DNA from: Tricholoma matsutake
Lineage: Eukaryota; Basidiomycota; Agaricomycetes; Agaricales; Tricholomataceae
Direction of reading: 5' to 3'
DNA: 64,000 bases
Assembly (NCBI GenBank): GCA_026075535.2
Contig: AP026548.1
Span: 62,001 to 126,000, forward strand
Shown: piece after piece, positions 34,755 to 46,720 of the stretch
Layout: the number at the start of each line of letters is the position of its first letter
How positions within the stretch are numbered: position 1 is the stretch's first letter
Translations under genes and position numbers: made by a program
Notes under the pieces: model-generated
What the model was told of the DNA's origin: nothing
The model's database searches: none
The model's input: only the letters and a program-made list of their open reading frames with translations

Positions 34755-37700
34755 AGGTTTCCCCATTGGTGACCCAGAATTGTTACAATGTATTCATATC
34801 TGAGGAAACCCAGAACAACTCAGAAAAGGAAATCGAGGAGGAGTACAACTGTTGCAAATTACATGACAAAGAAAATTTTCACACATCATTTCCGAAAACC
34901 CCTAAATTCTTTATTTGCTCTGTGCAAATAGAACCCGAAATCACCTTGACTATGGGATTGAAGACATTGGACACACATGCAGCGATTGATGTGGAAGCGT
35001 TGCTTGATAGTGGTGCTACAAGATTATTTATTAATCGATCCTTAATTACTGGAAACGGTATTAACACATGCAAGCTGGTGCAACCTATAATGGTGTATAA
35101 TATTGATGGAACAGTCAATCGTGGAGGAACTATTAAGGAGGAGGTGACTATGATATTAAAGTATCAGGAGCATCAGGAGTGAGCCATATTTGAAGTGTGC
35201 GATCTTGGGAAAACCAATCTAATAATAGGATGTCCATGGTTATGGAAGCATAATCCCAAAATTGATTGGAAAACTGGGAAAGTACAAATGACTCATTGTC
35301 CTAAGGAATGTAATGTGTATGGGAGGAAGATGAAGAAGGAGAAAAGGAAAAAGAAAGAGAAAGAATGTCCAAGGAAGTATTCTGTTACGATGGAGGAAGT
35401 GGAGGATGAGGAAATGCCAAATGGGGAAGTTCTGATCATGATCGAGAAAGAAGAGCAGAAGCAAACCTTTAGAACAATTTGTGGAGGACAGTCATGGGAC
35501 AAGAATATCATGAAGGTGGAGAAGCCAGTGGAGGAATGGGTGCCAAAAGTGTATCATAAACATCTGTCAGTGTTCCAGAAGAAGGAGTCTGAGCGAATGC
35601 CAGTGCGGAAGCCATGGGATCATGTGATCGAGATGAAGCCAGGGTTTGTGCCGAAGAAGTCAAAGGTATATCTGTTATCTCTGATGGAACAAGAAGAAGT
35701 GGACAGGAGCAATTGTGGAAAGGATACATATGACCTTTGAAATCACCAATATTATTCATGCCAAAAAAGGACCAAAGGAAGAGGATGTGTACAGATTATA
35801 GGTATCTGAATGAGTGGACAGTGAAGAATGTGTACCCCTTGCCGTTGATCTCAGAAATAATGGACAAGGTGGGAAAAGCCAAAGTCTTTACAAAATTGGA
35901 TTTACGATGGGGATACAACAATGTACAAATAAAGAAAGGGGATGAGTGGAAGGCTGCATTTGCCACGCATTGAGGATCCTTTGAGCCGCTTGTCATGTTT
36001 TTCGGGATGACAAATAGTCCCCCAACCTTTCAAAATATGATGAACGACATTTTCAAGGATGTAATAGACAATGGCGTGGTAATAATATTTATTGATGACA
36101 TTCTGATATTCATGGAGGATGAAGAGAATCATGAGGCAATACTGCAGGAGGTGTTACAGAGGTTGGCAGAGAATGATCTATTTTTGAAACCAGAGAAGTG
36201 TGTGTTTGGGGCAAGCGAGATTGAGTTCCTAGGATTATTGATTGGCCCTGATGGGATCAAAATGGATCCAATCAAGGTACAGGTGATCACAGATTGGCCT
36301 GTGCCCACCCATGTCAAGGAGGTTCAAGCCTTCTTGGGACTTGCAAATTATTATCATCGCTTTGTGCACAATTTTTCTAAAATTGCCACACCCTTACATA
36401 ACCTTACATGAAAGGGAGTAGTGTGGAGGTGGGGAGAGCAGCAGCAGACAGTGTTTGAGGAGTTGAAGAGGAAGTTTGTGGAGGGACCAATATTAGCCCC
36501 AGTAGATTTCACATGCCCTTTGCGAGTGGAATCAGATGCATCAAACTTTGCTACTGGAGTGGTATTATCAATGCTGTGCAAAGATGACAAATGGCATCCT
36601 TGTGCATATCTGTCCCAAGGGTTGAATGATGTGGAAAGAAATTATGATGTGCATGACAAAGAGATGTTGGGGATAATACGAGCATTGGAGGCATGGAGGC
36701 ATTATTTGGAGGGATGTATGCATGAGATTGAGATCTGGATGGATCATCAAAATCTGCAATACTTCATGTCTGCTAAAAAGCTTAATCGCTGGCAAGCACG
36801 TTGGGCACTATTCCTATCATGTTTCAACTTTCACTTGGTCCACAAAGTGGGAAGCTTAATGAGGAAAGCAGATGCATTATCCAGACATATTGATCATAAA
36901 AGGGGGGTGGAGGAGGAGACAATAAAAATGTTACCTTATTGAAACCCGAATACTTTCGCATTTGCGCTATGCGTCAAGGGCATCTATTAATAGATAGCTC
37001 GGAAATGGAAATGTTGTCTAAAATTAGACAATGTTCAGAAATGGATGATGAAGTAGTGGAAGCCATGAAAGCTCTGAAGGGAGAGAAGGGTAATATTAAA
37101 GGAGATGAGTGGGCTGAGGGACAAGGGTTGGTGTTGTTTTGAGGAAAGGTGTATGTACCAAAGGATCAGGATTTATGAAGGGAGATCATCTGGTTACATC
37201 ATAATACACTGACTGCTGGACACCCAGGAAGATGGAAGACATTGGAATTAATAATGAGAAATTATTGGTGGCCTGGAATTTCAAAGTATGTGTTGGGGTA
37301 TGTGGATGGATGTGATATGTGCATGAGGGGGAAGAAATTTCCAGAAAAACCTGCAGGAAAATTAATGCCGAACCCTATACCTAAAGTGCTGTGGCGAGGT
37401 ATATCTGTGGATTTTATAACCGGATTTCCCGAGGCTCAAGGGTACAATACAATATTTGTAGCATGCGACTGCTTTACAAAGGAGGTCCATATTATTCCTA
37501 CTACTACAGAAACCTCATCATTGGGCTTGGCATGCCTCTATCTAAATCAGGTATGGCGGTTACATGGGTTACCCAATACCATTATCTCCGATTGCGGACC
37601 ACAATTTGCTTCTGCGTTTATGTGAGAACTGAACAACATATTGGGAATTCAAACTAAATTATCTACGGCATATCACCCACAGACTGATGGGCAGACAGAG

Positions 37701-38555
37701 AGAATGAATCAGGAGTTGGAGCAGTATCTACATATGTTTGTCAACTACCAACAAACTGACTGGCCCAAATGGCTGGCAATTTTGCCAAATTTTCCCACAA
37801 TAACAAATTCCATTTGGCTACTCGTATGTCACCCTTTTTCACAAATTATGGATATCATCCCCACATGGGAATAGAACCCCAAAGGGAAGTCAAAGTACAG
37901 TCAGTAGAAGACTTTGTATCTAAGATGCAAAAGGTACAAGAGGAAGCAGAGGCAGCATTGAAGAAAGCATGTTGATGACGTGATGTGACACACAGATCAT
38001 ACTCAAGCATGCACTCCAGAGTACAAAGTTGGTGACTTGGTGTGGCTAAGTACCAAGGACCTGGATATTCCATGACCTTTGAGGAAACTTATGGAGAAAC
38101 AAGCTGGCCCATATGCGATCTCTAAAGTGATCTTGCCTAATGTGGTAGTGCTAAAATTACCCCGATCATTCAAGATTGATCCCGAGATTAACATATCCCA
38201 CCTATGCCCTTACCGCCCACCCACTATTCCTGGCCAACAAACTACTCTGCAACCTCCAATAATAGTAGAAGGTGCTCCAGAATACATAGTTGAAGAAATT
38301 CTAGACTCACATCTTCGACAGAACAAATTGGAGTTCTTAATAAAGGGGAAAAACTATACCGACGAAAATAATTTGTGGGAACCTGAAGAGAATTGTAAGC
38401 AAGCGCATAACACAATTGCCCAATTCTTTAAATGTAATCCAAATGCTCTGCGTTGCATTGCGAGAATGGTGTATGAGGGGATGAAATTCCGGCCTTACCA
38501 AAATTTCACAGAGGGGACAAACACAATATTTTCTCACCTGGAAGTTGAGGCATAA
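34751..38555 (+). pseudogene. pol: Ty3 Pol polyprotein, degraded (PR-RT-RH-IN-chromodomain)
   Basis: Protease: LLDSGATRLFIN near 35005. Reverse transcriptase: [14 protein letters not shown] near 35800 and the catalytic FIDDILIF near 36095. RNase H: VESDASNFATG near 36535 and DKEMLGIIRALEAWRHYL. Integrase: HHCC-type zinc finger (WLHHNTLTAGH, then CDMCMRGKKF, 37195-37345), DDE residues in SVDFITGFP, IISDCGPQF and [13 protein letters not shown]. The C-terminal chromodomain includes EYIVEEILDSHL and NLWEPEENCKQA near 38290-38390; in chromoviruses it directs integration to marked chromatin. In-frame TGA codons begin at 35180, 35731, 35971, 36409, 37140, 37176, 37623, 37986 and 38073; no TAA or TAG was found in the inferred frame. 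Frameshifts lie near 35700, 36915 and 37780. Confidence 0.95.
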
Positions 38556-38566
38556 AAGGGGGGTAA
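38553..38566 (+). other. Polypurine tract
   Basis: AAAAGGGGGGTAA lies directly before the 3' LTR, where plus-strand DNA synthesis is primed in LTR retrotransposons. A similar run, AAAAGGGGGG, occurs inside pol at about 36898, next to a frameshift. Confidence 0.8.
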
Positions 38567-38964
38567 TGTTAGGAAACCACCCCATTGTCTAATAAAATTT
38601 CATTTTATTTATTATGTCGAATTATGCTACATGATGCCAAATGACGCTACACTTTGATAGTGTGAGAATTTTATTTTGCACGCATCAAGATGTACACGCA
38701 TGTATGCATGCGTTGGTAACAACAATGTACAATATATGTAACATAGTATATAAACCCTAAATATACACCTAGAGGACCCAGTTGTGTTCTCTTAGGTATT
38801 CCACCTATGTTTTCGGTGTGAAAAGCCTATCTCAACAAACTCATCTATTAATAACCCATTGCATCAAAACCATCAATTCCCCATCACAAGCGCAGATCCT
38901 GCCCCCTTCTTGTAGAGAGAACCCGCATGATCTTAGCTAGCAGATAGTGGGTGTCGCCCTAACA
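38567..38964 (+). repeat. 3' LTR
   Basis: 398 bp, same length and ends as the 5' LTR, followed by the target duplication CTTAT. It keeps several CpG sites lost in the 5' copy (for example TCGAA near 38618 and TTCGGTG near 38814) and has lost others. Confidence 0.97.
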
Positions 38965-39267
38965 CTTATCATTGCAGAAATCTCATGGAATCTTTCAGAA
39001 TGGACGTTTAGTGTGGGCTCATTTTGCCTAGTGAGCCATACAGGCCTTGATGGCCTTCCACTGGACAAAAGGACAAGAGGTAAATACTGGAAGGCATGCA
39101 TTGTAGAAACTTGGAGCCCAAGGAGAAAAGGAAATCCCACCTCTAATGTGGTAAGCAGTAAAAATGTCTAGAAGGTACCTGCTCACCTCATATTATTTCA
39201 GGAACACTATGTACAAGTGCAATGGTTTTACTCCAAAGAAGACATTAAGCAGGTCAGGCCTAAGGGT

Positions 39268-39638
39268 TAGTGTTGCCTTGACCAACTTGGGGCATTTTTG
39301 TATTTTTAAAATAACTTGACACAATGCACTCAGCCTGCTTAGTGTTGAGAGAGGACACATCGACTTTTGGGGCTCCCTATCTATGTGAATATTTTCAGAA
39401 TGTTATACAATTTATTGGAGTTGATATTGCCTTTGACTCATTTTTGCTGGTTGACTTGACAAAAATGAGTCAAAGGCAATATCAACTCCAATAAATTGTA
39501 TAGAATTCTGAAAATATTCACATAGATAGGGAGCCCCAAATGTCGATGGGTCCTCTCTCAACACTAAGCAGGCTGATTGCATTGTGTCAGGTTATTTTAA
39601 AAATACAAAAGTGCCCCAAGTCGGTCAAGGCAACACTA
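39268..39638. mobile_element. hAT-like foldback element in an intron (TSD CTAAGGGT)
   Basis: 371 bp made of two long inverted arms of about 180 bp (TAGTGTTGCCTTGACC... and its complement ending GGCAACACTA) around a short centre near 39450. An exact 8-bp duplication CTAAGGGT flanks it (39260-39267, 39639-39646). TAGTG-type ends plus an 8-bp duplication fit the hAT superfamily; the element has no coding capacity. It sits inside an intron of the BAH-sirtuin gene, between the exon ending at 39252 and the one starting near 39720. Confidence 0.93.
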
Positions 39639-41829
39639 CTAAGGGTATTGACGATTTAGACCAGTAATATATCATAGAGTTTAGCTCATGGGCATAAGAT
39701 TCTACTAATGTGGTTTCAGGTACTTGGAAAATGGAGCTGAACCAGAAGTTTATGCCTCAAACCATGAGTCGATAATCAGCTCTGAAGGGATTGTGGGTGG
39801 GCTAGTTCTTTACCACATAACCATTTGGGCTGAAATCCTTTTATAGCCTACCTACATAAGTGCAAAATTATAATACTTGACAATATGTGTCTTGACCACC
39901 CCTCAATTGTCACATATTTCTCCCAGTATGAGTTTTGAGATATAAAATAAATCCCTGGCTTATAATTGACATTACTTGGAAGATTTTTCTGGAACTACAA
40001 GGATTGGTGTCTTCAAGTATGCTGTTTCTGTAAAATTTTGACTACTTACATTCACCAAAAGGTATGAAAGGGGTCATCCAATGATTGCAGTCTAGATACA
40101 TGCATGGCCCTGTGGAACCCTGATATAGAAGAGCAGAGATTTTGTTGGGAATGCAAAAGTTGGTTCCACACCACATGTCTCCCTAATGATCACATCACCA
40201 CACAATCAGAATATCTGGAAACCATATTCACAAAGAATTCTGATGTTCCAAGATCTATCCTTCAGATCGCCTTCCAACCTACTGCCAGGGGAGGAAGTCT
40301 TCACTACATAGCTGGTAATATCTGGTTTGTCCACAAGGCAAGGATGCTCTTGGACAAAATGGTATGGGAAAATATGTTGTCTAATCCAGACCCCTGGATG
40401 GCTGCGAACATTGTTGATAATGAGGAGGACAAGAGTTCTCTGAGGTGGGAGTACATGGTGTATGAGCACAATATTGATGAAAATAACAAGGATACTGAGC
40501 AGCTGGTAGTGACCGATCAGGATGTTTATACATGTCCTAAGTGTGGGCCCTTTGCTTCATTGTAATAAATAATGGAACATTATTCTATCCTTTCTGACAG
40601 AATAAAATGAAAAGACTCTGGGATTACACAATTTAGGAAAAATTGCAAACAGAGATAAATGATCACATCTAAAAGAACATTGAAACTCAGTCTCATTTTT
40701 ATCGACAACATGACAGTACCATCTCAAGAAACTGCTCTTTTTGATAGTATTTTAACATCAAAACACCTCATAGTGGTGCTTGGTATGAAAAACAAATCAA
40801 TTTCTACCTTGTTAACACCTCTGATTTCATGGAAGGTGCAGGGGTTTCACAGGCAGCAGAGATTCAGACTTTTCAAGGACCCACAGGTCTTTTCAGTCCA
40901 ACTCAAAAGGTATTCTTGCCTTGTTTCACAAAGACACTTTCGAGGTAAGGTGGGTTCCATCACCACTGTGATCAATATGTTGACACCAGAAAAGAACCCT
41001 AAGAAATCTGCTGCACATGCTTTGCAGATGGCTAATCTTGCAGAGGCTGCTGCACAAGCACAACCAACTGCATTCCACAAGCTCCTAGTAGTACTGCAGG
41101 CTCTTGGCATCCTGGGATGGGTGTCTACTCAAAACATTGATGACCTTGAAATAAGAGCTGGGTTGACCACAAAAGGTGACTATCTGAATTGCATGCAACT
41201 TCATGGTTTAGTGATGGAAGTCATTTGTACACAATGCAGTTTCACTGAATATACCATCATTTCCTATCCCTGAAAAGTGGGGAACTTCCTATCTGTCCTC
41301 AATGTGAAACCTGAATTGAGGACAGGAGAATACAAGGAAAATGGGTCTCTGGGCAAGGTGGATTGCTTTCCCCTGCCATCAATTTATATGGGGAATCACA
41401 TCGTAAAGGAGAAGAGATCACTGAAATATAGGCTCTCAACAAACATAAAGCTGACAATTTACTGGTTGTAGGAACATCCTTGAAAACATTTGGGTCAGTG
41501 GACCTTATCAAAAGGTTCTCAGCCAATATTCAGCAGAACCACCATGGGAAGGCATATTACATGGACCTGAAAAATCCACCCACCAACCTAGTGGATGTCT
41601 TCCACCATATTCTCCAAATAGATTGCCAGAAATTTGCAGAAAATATGCTTGAGAGGTTGGACAAGGCACAGAGAATACCTTTGATATCTTTCCAAGGGAT
41701 GGATGATCTGAAGGATTGGCTTAATGCAGGGTCTATTTGTAATGATATTCATCCATCATGGGCTTGGGTATGATACAACTACATCCTGTAATTTATATTA
41801 TCTCCAGGGAATCTGTATGCGCCCATCTG

Positions 41830-43177
41830 CAAGTTCAACCACCATCATTTTCCTAATCCACTCACACTACTTCTCATTGAAAGATTTCTGAAAAGGAATT
41901 TCCAATGCAAGATGTTTGGAAAATTGACAGGCATATATGCCACAGTCTAAGCTACCTTTCTGCTGGGGAGTGTTTTTCCTTTTCTCAACATGCCAATTAT
42001 CAAGCCCCAGTGGGTGTAAGATAATCTACTTGTTAAGAAGCATCAGAACAATTTGTTAAATATAGTGGAGATCTGACCTTTCAAATTTTCTCCATTTTCT
42101 GCATATCATAATCAGGTGCCATGCTATTTAGCACCTCGAGTGTTTCTCTTTTTGGATTGAACTGAAGAGTAACCCAGTGGTGTTGAGGATAATTTATAAC
42201 CATGATGACTGCTGTAAATTTTTTCATGGCAGTTGCCACATCAGCAGCACCATTTGAGATCTGGATCCCAGAAGATATTGAGTCATATTTAATTAAGATG
42301 CACTAGTGTACCCACCCAAGTGACTATATTTCTTTTTGCATCTTCTCCCCATTTTTGGAGGCCAGGAAACCACTGTGGGGAGGAATTTAATATCTGACTG
42401 CAAGCATGCACATAATTCCAAGTATGCATTGATGACCTCATCATAGAGCCACTTTCCATGTAGCAATCACTCTACCTCTGAGTTCTGGAAGGGTGTATTC
42501 CCAATCATCCAGACATGTGAGGTAGACAACTCCTGAATATCCTCCCATTTCCATGCCATAACTTCGGATTTTTAAAGGAGCACAGCTGGATTGTTTTCCA
42601 AGGAGTTTGAAATACCATGGCTTTCACATTTGATCATGTGAAAGATAGGTATATCCAGTCCTGCTGTTCTGAGAAATCTGCTGTTCTGAACAGATTTTAT
42701 CAATCATCTGGGTCAACCCAGCCTGGTGGTGGTTATTATAAATTACTGTCTTCCAATCTGGTAATGGAAACTAAGCACATGTAAAAATTGTGAAGGGAAA
42801 TAATAATACATCTTCTTGAAAATCCCCTGTTTCATATTTTAAGCTTTTGTCTTTGGAAACATTATTCAGGATAGACTCCACCATCTCCCTTCCACTTCTA
42901 TTATGCAGCTTCATGAAAATGACTCTCACTAGCCATGGATTGAGAAAGGGTGGGGTGTGGTAGGTCAATGTGGCATTTATTGATTTAAAACTATGTTCCA
43001 CATTATGTTAAAGCCCTCAGTGATATCTCTGGAGATACTCTGGACTTGTGGTCTCCCAATATTGAGAGTGAACTTCATGAAGAGCAAGTTTGTATAGTGT
43101 TGCCTATCCAGTATTCCTGAATGCACTGGGTAGCTGGTCCACTTGTGAGGTTGACACTTCTGATTGGCCAAATTCAT
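41830..43177 (-). pseudogene. Ulp1/C48-like cysteine protease gene
   Basis: Minus-strand gene, convergent with the sirtuin gene. The catalytic region is visible in two frames: VIMVINYPQHHWVTLQFNP, with the His-Trp pair typical of the family (His codon 42177-42179), and LDNWHVEKRKNTPQQKGSLD followed by CGIYACQFSKHLAL, with the Gln and catalytic Cys (codon 41942-41944). The residue expected to be Asp after the His block reads Asn (LEVLNSM). Upstream remnants at 43177-42771 (LDRQHYTNLLFMKF, TYHTPPFLNPWLVRVIFMKL) look like the N-terminal part. Ulp1 enzymes process SUMO. Many fungal transposons carry such domains, so this may be element-borne. Frames are broken; some breaks may be introns. Confidence 0.75.
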
Positions 43178-43180
43178 TAG

Positions 43181-44035
43181 TTACATTTGGGTTTGTTTGG
43201 TTTGCTCTATATATATATAATGAGCCAAAAATGAAGTCAAAAATGAGCTAAAAATGGCCCGAAAATGGCTACTGTGAACAACCCTAATATGTCTTATGTG
43301 AGCCATAAGCAATTTTTCTATAAATCGAAGGCCAGACAGCTGTTCAGGAACTTCTCCAAGCCACAATCCTTGTGCCAATGCAAGCCTTGGAACTTTGCCT
43401 GCACAAAGTGCTCTGCAACATGTATCACATACTTTGTTACATTTATGATCCAATACTGGTCCACTGTATTCTCTTTTTGCATCATGTTCATGTTTTCTTT
43501 CTATGCTTGTGACACCATTTGCCTTTAATACATGAAGATGATTTTTAATTCCTTTAAGACAAGTAAGTTTATTAATAGGAGTCAACTCTCCCCAAACAGC
43601 ACATCCTGCCTCCTCAATCATTTTGTAGTCAGATTGCTTACATGCATGCTCAATGATATCTCTTTCTAAATTATCATTTAATGGTTCAGGTGGAAATGCA
43701 TATGGAATGTAATTATCATTTTTAGTGTTTTTAATAGTACTGTAGATATGTTTCTGCTTCTGATGTAAAATCTGTTGTTTCTTTATGTCAGTAGCCTGTC
43801 TTTGGTTTTTTGTCATGGCTGGAGTCTCAATAGAAAATACAGAAACAAGCAGATTGCATCTGGGACAGCTATGACCTTCAAATTTCTGTAATAATACATC
43901 TTTGCTATCATGAGAAGCACAAACTACACCATGGCTTTTAGCTATTTTCATCATAGCTGTTTTAGAAATATCTGGCATTAAATCACAGAATGGGATTCTC
44001 ACATGGATGAACTGGCTCTCAGGATACTTTAACAA
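43181..44035 (-). pseudogene. Second Helitron fragment (N-terminal region)
   Basis: 285 codons, homologous to the N-terminal part of the Helitron protein at 8470-6716. Shared blocks include CPRCNLLVSVF against CINCNLYTSVF, the CAVWGELTPINKL / CAVCGELVPITQL block and the KVCDTCC / KICNTCC block. Homology stops abruptly after LLMAHIRHIR, where the other copy continues for more than 100 residues before the Rep domain. One Cys of the CAVC motif has become Trp. It is a truncated copy; no terminus could be assigned. Confidence 0.85.
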
Positions 44036-44039
44036 GTGT

Positions 44040-45440
44040 TACAATTTTCCTTGTAACTCATGGAACCCAACCAACCTGACTGACCCGATGATCCCCTCCA
44101 GACAGGAGGCACTCCCTGATTCATGCCTAGGGCATGTCTTTGACATGACACATGCCGACTGCATGCATTTGATCCCCTTCCTGTGGAAGGCACCCTTGAT
44201 GCATGGTGACTCCATGCACCCGAACCCACTCCCACACATGCTGTGATATGACAGCCCCTTGACATGAAGTCCATGATGTCAGACTCTCACAATCAACATG
44301 CTGTAGTGCAGCATGTCCTTGACGTTGGATCCTTGACATTGGATCCATGACATCAGACACCTCATGCAAGGCATGAGGCCTATTGTTTCTATTCTTACCT
44401 GATATGCATCTACCTTTCCAATTGGATGATAACGACCTTCCTCATAGTATAAGCACTGTGACTCATAGTAGGGATGTCCTTAGTTTAGATCTAGGCAATC
44501 TACAGCCTTAACTTGCAAACTCATAAACTTGAAACCACTAAGGAAGCCCCTTAGTGCATGAACCTGAATGACTCTATGCAGAAGACCTGCTAGAGTGCAC
44601 TATCCATCTTACATTGGATGCTCTGAGTAAGACTAGTGCTGAATGACTCATCAAGGAAGCACCTCATCGAACAACATCGACTAGATTGAGTGGTTGAGAC
44701 TTCACCCTTAACAACAAGCCTATATCATCTACATGATCTTTGTAAATAAATACATTAGATCATACATCAACTTGCATACTATCTCATGGTAGTATAAATG
44801 ATGATAATTGTGGATATGAGAAGCTATGACTGTGTCCACCCCCTACACTTATGACATGGGACATATTAGAAACTGCCATAAATGAAGCTTCAGAGAAACC
44901 ACCACATCCTTGACTATGTCTTGTATACTTATTGCAATCAACTATCAAGTTTGTGTATATATTTAGCAGCATTATCCAAGCCATATGGTAACCAAAAGTT
45001 TGCATGTGTAATTGTACCCTGGAGGGGGTCCAATTCACTCAGAGGCACAGGGGCAGAATAAGACCAGGAAGCAGCTATACAGGTGGTGATTATGGAGGTG
45101 ATGGGGAAGGAAGGTAGTTAAGTCTGTTTGATCGATAGACATCAGTATATGTGAGAGATTGTATCAACAAGAACAACTGTTAGTAAGCAGCATGATTACA
45201 GCATGCCATGGACAACCAATCCTTTACTTTGAAAATAGTACAGTAGGCAAATGACTTTATAAGGCTTGTTAGATATAGAATATATATATCGCCTTATCCT
45301 TTTAGTACAGTAAGGATGAGAAATATTTTGTAATTGAACTAAAAAAATTATGCTTATACATATTGTTTCTTCCCATTAGCAGCACCAGCTTCTGAATATA
45401 TCGAAAAGGTTTTCTGATGTTGTCCATGGCAATAAACCAA
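44040..45440. other. No recognised gene; short dispersed repeats
   Basis: Around 44290-44360 a phrase of the type TTGACATTGGATCCATGACATC is repeated imperfectly two to three times. Otherwise only short open frames occur, with no motif. The stretch separates the Helitron fragment from the unknown minus-strand remnants further right. Confidence 0.3.
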
Positions 45441-45445
45441 TATTC

Positions 45446-46720
45446 CTATTTTAAATAACTTTCCATCAGCATTAAAATGTCACCCATTGCAAGGGATCTA
45501 TAGTTACCAAGCTCAAACAAGGGATACACAATAGCTTTCATATAATATCTGATAGTGATGGTAAGATAGTTAAAAAAGTTGTAGGCCACATCCAAAAACA
45601 TTTCACAGAAAAACATCACAAATGATTTGGATACCCTATGTGATATGTTTATAGAACACAGCATATCAGATGTGTGATCACATGAAGTGGAAGGACTGAA
45701 TTCAGATGCATGACTACATCCATTATACATAATGATAGGACAGCACCGTACATTTAGATGGGGAGTAGTAGACAGTGCAACCCAGTTGCCCTCTTTGAGG
45801 GAACCCACATTGGGGGTCAAATATTTGTCCTTTGTCAGACAACCTGCATTGGAGGCTATAACAAACTTGTTGTCCAACAATGGTTGAAAAGAAGTTATGG
45901 GTGTTGAGGAATCAGGTCATGTAATGTGAGTACATCTAACAGAAAGGCAGTAGCTAGCTATTAACAGCAGGACTCAAGGTTGACAAAGGATAGACAATAG
46001 AAACAACCAGAAGAATTGGAGCAGCATCATACTCGAACTCAAGTGGTAGATCAAATTCAAGAGGGAAAGAAATCAATTGATACATACCTTCTCTGTGCAG
46101 CATTTTCTGATATCACATGCAAGTCTCTTGGTTACCATTCCTTATGACAGATTGATCAAAGTTTTATATTACAACATAATTGGGCATAAAGTATGTAATA
46201 ACATTACGTAGACACAAGGCTATTGATAATGCAAACCCTCCCATACTGTATGCTCTTGATGAGAATGACAAAGGCTGTTTATAGGAAAATAGACACAATG
46301 TAAATATTGTCCATCTTTGTGTACAAACACACAAACCTGATTAGGCTGGAGAGGATATGCAGAATGGGATGCAGCAACAATATACCAAAACAATCCAACA
46401 AACTCAATCTTTCCATCCCAAGATGGACCAATGACAATGACCCTTTGACAATTAATCATGTCAATCTGGACTGCATCCTCACAACACACTAAATAATCCA
46501 ACTTGGTAGTTGTTTCTGGGTACAGATATTCAATAAGACACTTTAACTTGACTTGATTAAAGTACAGCTTGACCAACACACAGGTAGAGTTTTTCTTCAG
46601 TGCCTCCATAAGTACAAAGTAGCCCCGATGATCCTCATACTGTCCAGACCTCCATATCTTCTTGTGAGTGCCTGTCACTACAATATCAAGGCATTTGTGT
46701 AACAACCATGGATCAAGCAC
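45446..46720 (-). pseudogene. Unknown protein, two fragments
   Basis: Two minus-strand frames, 46720-46220 (166 codons) and 45880-45446 (144 codons), have protein-like composition. The first includes IWRSGQYEDHRGYFVLMEAL, which recalls a KOW/SH3-like beta module, and VCVFVHKDGQYLHCVYFP. The second includes SLKEGNWVALSTTPHLN. I cannot assign a family. They may belong to one intron-containing gene, but no junction was confirmed. Confidence 0.35.

Larger units (their letters stand above)
32761..38964 (+). mobile_element. Complete Ty3/Gypsy chromovirus (TSD CTTAT)
   Basis: A 6,204-bp LTR retrotransposon flanked by a perfect 5-bp duplication CTTAT (32756-32760, 38965-38969). Two LTRs of equal length (398 bp) enclose a 498-bp leader, gag, and a degraded pol with the order protease, reverse transcriptase, RNase H, integrase, chromodomain; this order and the chromodomain define chromoviruses. 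A polypurine tract precedes the 3' LTR. I found no TGG-starting tRNA primer site next to the 5' LTR. The element lies in the same orientation as the sirtuin gene it interrupts. It cannot be autonomous because pol is broken. Confidence 0.97.
32644..41773 (+). pseudogene. BAH-PHD-like-sirtuin fusion gene, split by a retrotransposon
   Basis: The N-terminus starts at 32644 and is cut at codon 39 by the Ty3 element. Reading across the target site gives IAEIVTYHCRNLMESF. BAH-like sequence follows (SFCLVSHTGLDGLP, a 51-bp intron at 39151-39201, then VQVQWFYSKEDIK, and EVYASNHESIISSEG after a MITE-bearing intron). A PHD-like segment at 40091-40565 has CWECKSWFHTTCL. The sirtuin part shows GAGVSQAAEIQTFQG across a 53-bp intron (40783-40835), TQNIDDLEIRAGL, the catalytic-His block MQLHG, zinc pairs CTQC and CPQC, NLYGESHRKGEEI and VVGTSL. 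The family removes acetyl groups from proteins using NAD. Stops: TAG 32671, TGA 32689, TGA 41312, one TAG further on, and a frameshift near 39000. Exon limits are approximate. Confidence 0.8.

Noticed and set aside
34751..38555. TGA recoded as an amino acid in pol and the KDZ genes
   Set aside because: The Zn2Cys6 gene ends in TGA at 21182-21184 immediately after its zinc cluster. The in-frame TGAs sit where Arg is expected and coincide with frameshifts, so decay from CGA explains them better than a variant code.
46220..46720. Spt5-type KOW domain protein
   Set aside because: The similarity rests on one short stretch (IWRSGQYEDHRGYFVLM); no second KOW or NGN-like region is visible, so I left it as unknown.
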